DNA of 64,000 bases from Bemisia tabaci. Lineage: Eukaryota > Arthropoda > Insecta > Hemiptera > Aleyrodidae. Within the stretch, counting starts at the first letter, position 1. Every line of letters starts with the position of its first letter. The stretch is taken from assembly GCF_918797505.1 (NCBI RefSeq), contig NC_092794.1, positions 34,896,122 to 34,960,121 of the forward strand. The letters run 5' to 3'. The notes beneath the pieces were generated by a model. It was not told the origin of the DNA, searched no databases, and saw nothing but the letters and a program-made list of their open reading frames with translations. The position numbers and the translations under genes were made by a program. Positions 34,901-43,869 of this stretch are shown here, one piece after another.

Positions 34901-35445
34901 TCGTCGAGGAGGCAGTGAGCACAATCGTAATAAGAGGAAAATAGAAGAGAGAGTACTCTCAACGAAGGAAAATTCCCTCGGATTGGGTCATTTTTATTTT
35001 TTTTTGCTTAGTGACGTGACGTGAAAGAGGCCTGGTCCAGAGGGTCTGCAGTCTGCACTCCCCTCCTCCTTGAAGGAAAATTTCTCCAAAGAAACATAAT
35101 TCTGCGTTATTATTTGGAAATCACCCCACCCCATGCAAAATATATGGCTAACGTGTTAAGTGCTTCATAAAGCGCACCATCGGCCAACAGGTGCATCTTT
35201 TGGATAAGTTATGAAATTGATTTAACTTTTTCTTCAGTAGATTCGATCAATTGAACCGATTTTCACTAAATAATAACAGTACCGTAAAAAAACGGAAAAT
35301 GTTGAGGATTCTCATGTTGCACATTTCTATCGTAAAATCAATGCTGTGGTGACTTGATAAGCGGGAAAGTTCCCACGTCAAACGAAAACAACGCAAATGC
35401 TTAACTAAAGAGTTGCATTCGGTAATTATCGATGCGATCATTGAG
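31907..35445. other. Interior of the long-TIR element, right part
   Basis: Mostly AT-rich with no recognisable gene. A GC-rich island (about 34250-34760) keeps several frames open on both strands, including a 204-codon minus frame (34147-34761) and a 140-codon plus frame (34446-34868). Openness on both strands suggests composition, not selection. It could be a captured exon; I see no domain. Confidence 0.35.
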
Positions 35446-36513
35446 TTCGGCGCGAAATATGAATGTTTTAACAAGAGAGCCATTACATTTCATTCGAAGC
35501 CGAAAATACATGTATAAGTCTGGGCAGTCAAATTAGACGCCGTAAAAATTAGAACATTTTTGGGCAAACATAGAATCAACGTCTAAATCTCGGCGAGGAG
35601 CTCCTGGATCCAGGCCTGGCTCACCGTGGCATTCTCCTCATTGTGTCGATGCCGAGTCTTTACCTGTCAACGGTCCTCAAGTCTATTGGGAGCCCAAAAT
35701 TTGCGGACCAATTTTTTTAACGTTTGTAAATTTTCCTTTTATTTCGACGGATTCAGTTTCAGCTTGCAATCCTGATGAAAAATATGTATAGTTAAAAGTA
35801 AGTATAACTATAAGTTATTGAATTACAAAACTCGCGAATTTCTTCCGCGCTTCTAAAATGCTTCTCATTGCATTTTTTTTTATTTCTGGATCGCGAACTT
35901 ACCAATATATCTACTCAAAAGTATACATATTTTTCATCAGGATTGCAAGCTGAATCCGAATCCGTCGAAATAAACGGACAATTTTCAAATATTAAAAAAA
36001 TTGGTTCGCAAATTATTCGCCACCAGTAGATCATCAAGGGTCACGCCGCCAGGTAAAAACCCGGCGCGGATACAATGGAAAGGTATCCTCGACCCGTCGG
36101 TGGATTCGGACACACTCCAGAGGCACCTAGGACGCACCTAGGACGCACCTAGGACGCACCTCGAGTGCACCCCGAGTGCACTCGAAGCGCACCCACTCTC
36201 ACACTACACACTTAGTGCGTTCGGAGTGCACTCGGAGTGCACTCCGAACGCACTAAGGGCATTTTATTTTTACTAGGGTTTTTATGGCAAGATTGTAGTT
36301 TTGATGGAAAGTTTTGCTGAAAAATTTCTGCAGTTAATTTATAGGTATTTAAGTTGAAAGGAAGGAGAGAAAAAGAGAAAGGACAGTAAGAAAGGGGTAA
36401 AACATAAAAGCCGAAACTTAGGCCTCCCCTGAGCGACCGTCCCCTTCGGGACCGGTCTCCGACGTTTTCCACCTCTGGGCACCCCCAAGCATGAAGGTTT
36501 AGAACCGCCTATG

Positions 36514-37106
36514 GTCATCAGTGACCACTTACTCTTATTGCTAAATGAATGCATCTCTCAAGGAATTTTTCCTGACTCTCTAATATAAGCCACGGTAATT
36601 CCTCTTTACAAAAAGGGTTCTAAAATTGATACTTCAAACTATCATCCCATTTCCACTCTGTCCACAGTAAGCAAAATCCTAGAGAGAATCTTATTCAAGC
36701 AACTCCTTTGTCATTTCGAATCAAATGACCTACTATATCATAGACAGTACGGTTTCAGGAAAGGTCTATCTACCACACAAGCTCTCTATAATCTAATTGA
36801 TAATGTGATTAATGCTTTCGAATTGCAAATTCCGATTACGATTCTACACTTCGACCTAACTGAAGCCTTTGACCTCTTAAACCATTCCTTGTTACTCGAC
36901 AAGCTTCAACTTTATGGGCTGTCCTCAAATTCACTAGCCCTCATTGCCTCATATCTTACTGGTCGTCAGCAAAGAGTGAAAATCAACTCTGCTGCAGGAA
37001 CCATCTAATCGGATTCCCTACCCATATGTGCTGGCGTGCCGCAGGGCTCAATACTCGGTCCACTATTGTTTATTATATACATGAACCTCCCTTCCAATGT
37101 TACTCA
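36514..37106 (+). pseudogene. Non-LTR reverse transcriptase, part 2 of 3
   Basis: It continues part 1 in frame from GTC at 36514. RT motifs in order are: ATVIPLYKKGSK, YHPISTLSTVSKILERI, YGFRKGLSTTQAL, the catalytic motif A FDLTEAFDLLNH (first Asp present) and GVPQGSILGPLLF. Two in-frame stops (TAA 36586-36588, TAA 37006-37008) show it is dead. It is interrupted after the second base of a codon at 37106 by a Helitron. CR1/Jockey-like by motif spacing. Confidence 0.92.
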
Positions 37107-38085
37107 TCCTATATATTAAAATGCAAAGTCCCGAATCTTGGGGCATTAACTTTGAAAGAACCACCGGACCGATTTGCATGGGATTTTTTTTTAAATGAAA
37201 GCCCCTGAGCTGTAGATTTGCAGGCTGTGGTCGTTTTTTCGATTTTCTCAAATTTTCTCCCATAATTTTCTAAAATTGTCTTCGATGCATTAAAACGGAG
37301 GTCCGAATCTTTGGACGTTAACTTTGAGAGAACCGCACCGGACCGATTGGCATGGGGTTTTTTTTAAATGAAAGCCTGTGATATGTAGATTTACAGGCTG
37401 TGGTCGTTTTTTCGATTTTCTCAAATTGTCTTACTTTTATCGACGAGTGAAGTTTAGCTGGGCTCAAATTTTCTCCCATTTATTCAGACTAAAGTCCGCA
37501 TTTTGGGGCATTAACTTTGAGAGAACCACCGGACCGATTTGCATGGGTTTTTTTTTAAATGAAAGCTTCTGATCTGTAGATTTGCAGGCTGTAATTGTTT
37601 TTTCGATTTTCTTAAATTTTCTTACTTTTATCGACGAGTAAAGTTCAGCTGTTTCGAGCGGTCGTCCGGCCGCTACCTGCTTGCCCGTCCCTAGGTACCC
37701 CCTCTACGGTCTCAGCTACCCCTCCCGCCAAGTTCTTTCGGCTATCTCCGTTTTCTTTCGTATAGCTCTCCTCCCACCAACCTCAAAGAAGGAATTTTGG
37801 GTCGCATCGTCGTTCGTCAGTTCGTCACTTGCCACCCACATTCCTTCACCATCCCTCGGCTGCTCCGCTTCACAGCTTCTTGATATCCTGTCATCTTCTT
37901 CTCTGCGGCTTGACTGACCCTGACTTATTAACTGCAGTATTGCGTATTGCTATCAACACGTATTGTTACAGACATTTTATTCATCAATATTAAATAGATT
38001 CAACTAATTGCTCCGATTCCAATTAAGCTACTGCACCACCATTGCTAGCTGTGGAGGGCGCCCGTAGGGCGCCCGGAGCAGCTAG
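37107..38085 (+). mobile_element. Non-autonomous Helitron, 979 bp
   Basis: It starts TCCTATATATTAAAATGC after an A (37106). It ends with the hairpin GGGCGCCC-GTA-GGGCGCCC and GGAGCAGCTAG (CTAG 38082-38085) before a T (38086). Insertion between A and T without duplication is diagnostic. The RT frame is exact when the segment is skipped. Inside are three tandem ~190 bp units (about 37120-37260, 37300-37430, 37490-37625), each with GAGAACCACCGGACCGATT and TGTAGATTTGCAGGCTG. No Rep/helicase. Confidence 0.93.
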
Positions 38086-38958
38086 TTCCATTTTATTATA
38101 TGCCGATGATACTTCCGCTGTAATAACAGATGGCGATGTTAAGTTAAAAGCTCGCGAAGTCTATGAGCAGGCCTGTATGTGGTTTGAGGCAAATAGCCTC
38201 CTTGTCAATCAAAAGAAAACTCAGGCAATTCTTTGTTCTGTATCCCCTAGAACTACCTCTTCATTGCCAGAATCCATTTGTATGTTAGATGATAATTTAA
38301 GTGTAAAATTGGAAAGTTCCGTAGAATTTCTTGGCATTTATATTGATGCAGGTCTAACGTGGCAACGACAGACTGACATGGTTGTGTCAAAACTATCAAG
38401 GGCCTCTTGGGCCATTCGCAACCTTTCCAGAATTTCTACCTTGAGCTGCTGTCTGGCTTTTCATCACGCTCACATAGTGTCTCATATGCGATGTGGGTTT
38501 CTTCTGTGGGGGGCGAGGCTCAAGTGGTGATCAAGTGTTTGTCGTGCAGAAAAAAATTATCAGAACCATTTTCAATCTTCCTCATAACTCACACTGTCGC
38601 CCGATCTTTGTTAAATATAAATTGTTCACCATAACCTCCCTTTACATCTGGGATTGCCTGACATTCGCCATCTCCATTGCTCTTATTTTGCCTTCTGACC
38701 TCCTGCCCAATCATCATTACAAATGACACATCATCATTATGCCACATCATCGGCATAAGAACATCCCTAATAAAATGATTTGATTGAGGCGGACTGAGCA
38801 GGATGTCAAATTTTCGGCAATTCAGATGTTCAACGCACTGCCCTGGAGTGTGAAGCTACACTTATTCGAAATGCTGACCTATAGCATCGTTCCTTATGGG
38901 GCTGCGTGCTTTCCTATTAGAAAAAGCATTCTATAACCTTCAGGAACTTGTAGGCTAG
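38086..38958 (+). pseudogene. Non-LTR reverse transcriptase, part 3 of 3
   Basis: It begins with the third base of the codon split by the Helitron and runs at once into the catalytic YADD box (LLYADDTSA). Next come VNQKKTQAIL and VEFLGIYIDAGLTWQ, the usual motif D/E and thumb region. A frameshift in a G-run near 38510 moves the frame to VFVVQKKIIRTIFNLP and CRPIFVKYKLFT. A further shifted segment ends AFLLEKAFYNLQEL with a stop near 38956. This is the 3' end of the ORF of the element; no tail was recognised. Confidence 0.9.
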
Positions 38959-39056
38959 TATAATTTTACACTTGTACCTTATGTATATCGCTGTATATAA
39001 CTGTTCACCTTGTACCGAATATGAAGTGTGCCATAGCCTCGGCTAGAGGCTCAATT
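38959..39056. other. Probable 3' UTR of the retrotransposon
   Basis: AT-rich sequence directly after the RT ORF, ending where the inverted repeat of the next element begins. No poly-A or microsatellite tail is obvious. Confidence 0.3.
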
Positions 39057-40584
39057 GTTCGATACCTCGAAAGTCGAAACGTGCCCCAGCAAACGAACAT
39101 GGAGGAATCTGCGGGATATGGGCATAGAGTACAATAGAGTCGCAAACTCGCAATGTACTGGAGCGCCGATGAAGTCAATCCATTAACGGGCCTTTCCGAG
39201 CCGCTTGTGCTCCGAAAAGTGTGAACCAAGTGTGAACCCGACGGCACCGGGACAACACAAAGTAAACAAGTAACAAAGTAAGATCACTGGAAAGTGATAT
39301 TAGATATAAATTGTTAACTTAAGTTTTAAACAATAACTTTTGAAGTCAAATAAATTAATTAATTTTATTAAGTTGATAATTTAAAGGTTTAGTTAAAATA
39401 ATATTAATTTGTCAAATTAAAGTTAGATTAAAAAGATCTAATCTTTAAGAAGACAAATAACTAAATAAAAGTATATCAATTACACTGATAAAATGATTAA
39501 ACTAATTATCTACTACCGCCACAAATCAAAGCCATCAAAGCCACATCATTGTGGCTTATGGAGGAATCAAGAAATACCTGTGTTTGTTCGACATTTTTAA
39601 TTCAATCATCATTAATTTTTGCAAATTTTGCTGCAAACGGGTAGTTAAAGCCATAGTGAATCCATTAATGTATCATAATCTTGAATAATATTCCAAAAAG
39701 GAAGTAAATTATGAGACTTAAACCAAGTGTGAACCGACAAGCATTTCTTATCACGGCGGCTTATGGGAAAAGCAACGACTGCTTGTGTTTTTTCGACATT
39801 TTTTAAGTCAATCGATATTAATTTGTGTAAATTTTGCTATAAATAGATGGTCAAAGCCATAATGAATCCATTCATGTATGTTACTCCTGGATTTTATTCA
39901 TACAGGGATTTAATTTCTGACCAATACAAAGTGTGAACCAAAGCGGCATTTCTAACACGGTGGCTTATGGAGAAATCAACAACACTGCTTGTGTTTTTTC
40001 GACTTTTATTAATTCCATCTATATTAATTTGTGCAAATTTTGCTATAATTAGATATTCAAAGCCATAATGAATTCATTAATGTATGTTACCCCTGGATAA
40101 TATTCGTATATGGACTCAATTTCAGACTTATTACCGGCCTACTTGGCTGGTTCAATGTGTGGGGACCTAGCCGACGAACGGAGCCGAGTCGGGAGTGGGG
40201 AGCGCTGAGCGCGAGTCTCTGCGTATGCGTCGTCGCTAGTCGCGGCACACTAGTCTCCGGAGAACTGGACAAAACAGCCTCGAAAAGTGACTTCAACGGC
40301 GATCCAGTACTTTGCGACTCTATTGTACTATATGGATATAGGCAGGGGGGGGGGGGGGAAGGGGTATTCGTTGATGGCTGTCTATGATATTACGAGTTTA
40401 TTTTACAATCAATTCTTGTGATGGTGATCTCAAACGTTTTGGTAAATGAGTAGCTTTCGTAATTTTAAAGTCCCATGGATTAATTGTTTGGTTTCAGGCT
40501 AGTTTTAGCATTATTTCGTCAATTGTTCATTTTGGAGGTTATGTTTGTTTGTTGGGGCACATTTCGACTTTCGAGATATCGAAC
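39057..40584. mobile_element. Inverted-repeat element with internal tandem repeats
   Basis: GTTCGATACCTCGAAAGTCG (39057 onward) pairs with its inverse ending at 40584. Inside it, GTACAATAGAGTCGCAAA (39129 onward) pairs with its inverse near 40305-40335. Between them, about three ~190 bp direct repeats (39526-40135) carry GTGGCTTATGG, TTTTTCGACATTTTT, CAAATTTTGCT and AAAGCCATAATGAATCCATT. No coding frame is credible. No target duplication was identified. Confidence 0.6.
39526..40135. repeat. Three ~190 bp tandem repeats
   Basis: Copies start near 39526, 39735 and 39945 and carry GTGTGAACC, CACGGYGGCTTATGG and CATTNATGTATGTTA landmarks. They lie inside the inverted-repeat element 39057-40584. 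Confidence 0.7.
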
Positions 40585-41124
40585 CACCAATATTGTAATA
40601 GAATGGGGCCCTATCACTTACGTTTTAGGACCACATTCCATTATGCTTTCTAGCTCATTCGGGCCGAAAGCCATCGATTTCGCAAATGCGGGCTCAGGCG
40701 AGCATTTGGATGTTTAGAGTTTCCATCTCGGAGCGCCGATGTATCTCGCAATCACGTCTTTGACGTCATCGCGTCATCGGACGCTACGAGATGTATGCTC
40801 TCGAGATTCGCGGCGGATTCATTCGTATTTCGTACCTACGAGGCAGCGAGTATAGGAGCATCTAGCCGTCTAGATAGAGTATAGTGCATCCCGTGTATAC
40901 TGTTGCTTTCTATTTCGAGATATACATCAGCTCTACCATTTCGAGTTACGTGTACGGATCATTTCATCCTCCCCCCCCCCCCCCCCCCATTACAATATCG
41001 CTCCGTGACGTCACCACTAAAATCGTCTATTTTAAAAACCGGCGCTCCGCTTCGCTCCGCGCCGGTTTTTGGGGGGCTTTGCCCCCCCAGGACGCGCGCG
41101 TCTTTTCAGGGTCGTCTACACATC
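40585..41124. other. No gene; hairpins at 41033-41092
   Basis: There is a 17-18 base C-run at 40971-40988. A strong hairpin, AAAAACCGGCGC/GCGCCGGTTTTT (41035-41072), and GGGGGGC/GCCCCCC (41073-41089) follow. The hairpin cluster resembles Helitron 3' ends, but no CTRR-T terminus is adjacent. Confidence 0.4.
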
Positions 41125-42078
41125 TAGTTTTCCTTCTTTTTAAGTGTCCCGCGCATCCACTAGTCCAGTCAATTTAGCTCTAAATAAGGGTCATCTGGGA
41201 AAATCCATATATAGAAGGTTTTTTTGCGGAAACATGTTGCATTAGGCTACCAGAGCAACATATCAAAAGTTTACCAAAATCGGCCGTCCGCTAAGGCCGC
41301 CATCTTGAAAAAAGGGGGGCGGGGGGCCAAAATACGCCGCCGGCGACCGGTTTTTAGCTTATATCTTGAAAAATATCGATCCTACGGAAAAATGCCACTG
41401 AACCTTTTAAAAAGATCATCAAATTTCCTATCAGAAACACCATACATTTATCAAGTTGCAACTTCTGGTTCGTGAGATATGGCGGTAGTTTCCTGCGGCT
41501 AGGAAAGTCAAATCATGCGAGAAATCACGTTTTTTCAACAAAATCTGTAATTATCTTAAAAACGGCGAGTCTGAGGCCAAAAAGTGTGCTCACCGGAATG
41601 AAAGAGCATGAAATTTTCATGCTAAAATGCCTATGAACTCACTAGGGGGTCCGCCCCCGGAGCGCTATGCGGTCCGAACCAACGGCGGCTACTACGCGGT
41701 GAGGCCAGAGGGCTCGGCTTGGCCGCGCCATGAATTGTTGCGGTCCAAGATGAAACGGCTTCATTTTTTAGGTAGATTTACCGCAAGGGTAAGTCATATT
41801 ATCCATTTAAATATGTGCTAATTTCCTTTCATCATGAACCCCCCCCCCTCCCCCTTTCGGTCATGCATGTTGTTTTGTTAATAAATGTCAACGGTCGCGC
41901 TTGAAGATAATGTTATTATTTTATGCTTTCTTATTCAAATTAAATTTGTCAAACAACAAATCTTCTTTTTTCAAAGTAACTAAAAGGAAATGAATTAATA
42001 CAAATTATAGAAATAGGAATAAGACAAGCATTTCTTCGTTTATTACCTTAAGCGGTGGAATTGTTTATTAATACCTAT

Positions 42079-43676
42079 ATGTTGAAAAGCATGATGGTCT
42101 TGAAGGTTCAATTGCTTTTGATGGATACGAACAAAAAGCGCAACAGATTGTACAAACAGCGTTGAAATGTGACGACGTTATAGCTTTAAGAAATGTCCTG
42201 CCTTAATTTCTTTTGAGAACACTCCTCTATCCGTGGCCCAAAACTTGCTTCTATCTATAATGAAAAGAATGAGGCGCGTTTGATTTGCTTGCTATCGAAA
42301 CACTTTACTACAGGGAGTCAAGTTAAAGTATCTCAAGCAGAGGACGGTGCGGATACTCTCATCGTAAATGAAGCTATCAGTCTGCCGACAGGAACGAAGA
42401 AACAAGTTGTTATCGTTGGTAGAGTACCTATATTGAGAGAGTATGGCCACTTGGCCCCATGGAGAGACTTTTAGGACCCAAAAATGGCGGTGCTTTGTTT
42501 TGGTTTTTGTGGATAGGAGGGGGGTCATTGCCAACTTTTGACGGTTTTCACCAACCGCACTTGCTGCCAACCTTACTACGTCTAAGATAATTTTTCTCAA
42601 AAATTGCACACGATTAGCCTTAAAAATATGTAAAGAATCGCAATAGTGCATTGGGGTAAATTTCTCATTACGATAAGCAAAGAAAACTACAATTTGAGTC
42701 ATTTTGCATCACATTAATTTATGGCGTCCGCCATTTTTGGGTCCTAAGGGCTCCATTCAGCCTAAGATGGCTGAGCCAATCAGAGGTGGTAACACCGGTG
42801 GCCATACTCTCTCAATATAGGTACTCTAATCGTTGGTGAAGACATTGACCTCCTTGTTCTAATGATAGCTTTGACGCCTGCATCAAGCGACGTCCTATTA
42901 CTCAAACCAGGTAAGGGCAAATATGCAGCCCAAATGTTTAGCTCAAATCAATTGCGAACATCGAATGTACATTTGAAGAAGAGGATTCTGTTCATCCATG
43001 TCGTCAGTGGATGTAATACTACTTTAGCATTTCGTGGCAAGGGCAAAGGCAAAATTAAACTGTTGGAAAATGTGGCGAAGTCTCTTGTATTGCTGAGAAA
43101 TTTGATGAAACCGACTGCACTCAAGATGAGCTTTGTTAAGCGGGTGAGCAACTCGTTCTTTTGCTGTATGGTGCTGAAAAATCAGTTACTGCTTTGAACA
43201 AATGCAGATTTCAATGTTTTAATCGTGCTTTGGCAAGGCAAAAACTGAGGTGAAACTGCAAACGTTGCCTTCAACTTCAGATGCGTGCAAACAACACTTC
43301 TTACGTGTATATTATCAAGTTCAACTCTGGAGAGGAAGAAAACGGAATCCCAAGGAATTGGGGTGGAAATCTTCGGAACTCAGGCTTCTTCTTGTGCCTA
43401 TGCTCAACCCGCCTGACCCCCCCCCCCCCCCCCCCCAAGAACTTTTACAAATCATCTCATGTACATGTTCGAAAGGCTGTAGTAACCGCTGCTCTTGTAA
43501 GAGAGCTGGTCTACCATGCAGTGACATTTGTCTACATTGTTCCGGCTTGGGATGCAGCAATCAAGCAGAAACACTGATCGAAGAGGAAGCAGAGGATGAG
43601 TTTAAACTCCCTCTTTCTATATTTTGTATTAATTCATTTCCTATTAGTTACTTTGAAAAAAGAATATTTGTTGTTT
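42079..43676 (+). pseudogene. FEN/XPG- or PIN-like nuclease with C-terminal CXC domain
   Basis: Pieces in order are: IAFDGYEQKAQ; CPALISFENTPLSVAQN; EARLICLLSKHF; VSQAEDGADTLIVNEA; VIVGEDIDLLVLMIAL; LKPGKGK; RILFIHVVSGCNTT; EQLVLLLYGAEK; QTLPSTSDACKQHFLRVYYQ; LGWK; then a cysteine-rich CXC block (CTCSKGCSNRCSCKRAG, CSDICLHCSGLGCSN; 43463-43560). The acidic ADTLIV...GEDIDLLVL pair resembles the XPG-I/PIN metal site. The CXC block resembles tesmin/TSO1 DNA-binding domains. M1 copy 4 splits it at VIVG|ED with the frame exact over the 8 bp duplication. At least three further frameshifts or stops and a C17 tract (43418-43434) show it is dead. Such fusion proteins are widespread in arthropod repeats, but the family name is unknown to me. 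Confidence 0.75.
42420..42828. mobile_element. hAT-type MITE M1, copy 4 (diverged)
   Basis: 409 bp, ends TAGAGTACCTATATTGAGAG and its inverse, perfect duplication ATCGTTGG at 42412-42419 and 42829-42836. The interior differs from copies 1-3 but keeps the CCATGGAGAG...AGGACCCAAAAATGGC layout, so it is a sister subfamily. Confidence 0.9.
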
Positions 43677-43869
43677 GACAAATTTAATTCGAATAAGAAA
43701 GCATAAAATAATACATTATCTTCAAGCGCGACCGTTGACATTTATTAACTACTAGCCGCTGTGGCTCGCTTCGCTCGCCTCGCGTCTAGCCGGGGGCTCC
43801 GCCCCCTGGACCCCCGGTCACTCGCTTCGCGAGTGACTTACGGCTCGCAAGCGAGCCGTATTCCGTGCC

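Larger units (their letters stand above)
30124..36278. mobile_element. 6.15 kb element with ~820 bp terminal inverted repeats
   Basis: Left TIR 30124-30943, right TIR 35446-36278, nearly identical. The ends read CCCTAGTAAAAATAAAATGC inward from each side. Just inside each end is a ~47 bp palindrome built on CTTAGTGCGTTCGGAGTGCA and its inverse, followed by direct repeats of GGTGCGTCCTA. No clear target duplication was found, so the superfamily is unresolved. Polinton-like AGT...ACT ends are possible, but the 6 bp duplication is missing. The interior contains a hairpin MITE and a GC-rich block. No transposase or integrase was recognised. Confidence 0.78.
29204..36513. mobile_element. hAT-like element inserted in the reverse transcriptase
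   Basis: Ends CATAGGCGGTTCTA and TAGAACCGCCTATG. The perfect 8 bp duplication GTCATCAG (29196-29203, 36514-36521) fits the hAT nTnnnnAn pattern, and the RT frame is exact across it. Near both ends is a GGGCACCCCCAAGCA block, inverted. About 730 bp belongs to the element itself (29204-29327, 29753-30123, 36279-36513). The remainder is a Harbinger-like MITE and a 6.15 kb long-TIR element nested inside. No hAT transposase is seen. Confidence 0.85.

Noticed and set aside
30124..36278. Polinton/Maverick assignment for the 6.15 kb element
   Set aside because: AGT...ACT ends can be read, but there is no 6 bp duplication and no polymerase, integrase or capsid gene was recognised.
41877..43749. A separate TTAA-flanked (piggyBac-like) element around the nuclease-like gene
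   Set aside because: The TTAATAAATG repeats are the inner part of the longer 41125-47592 TIR, which becomes continuous when the Helitron is skipped.
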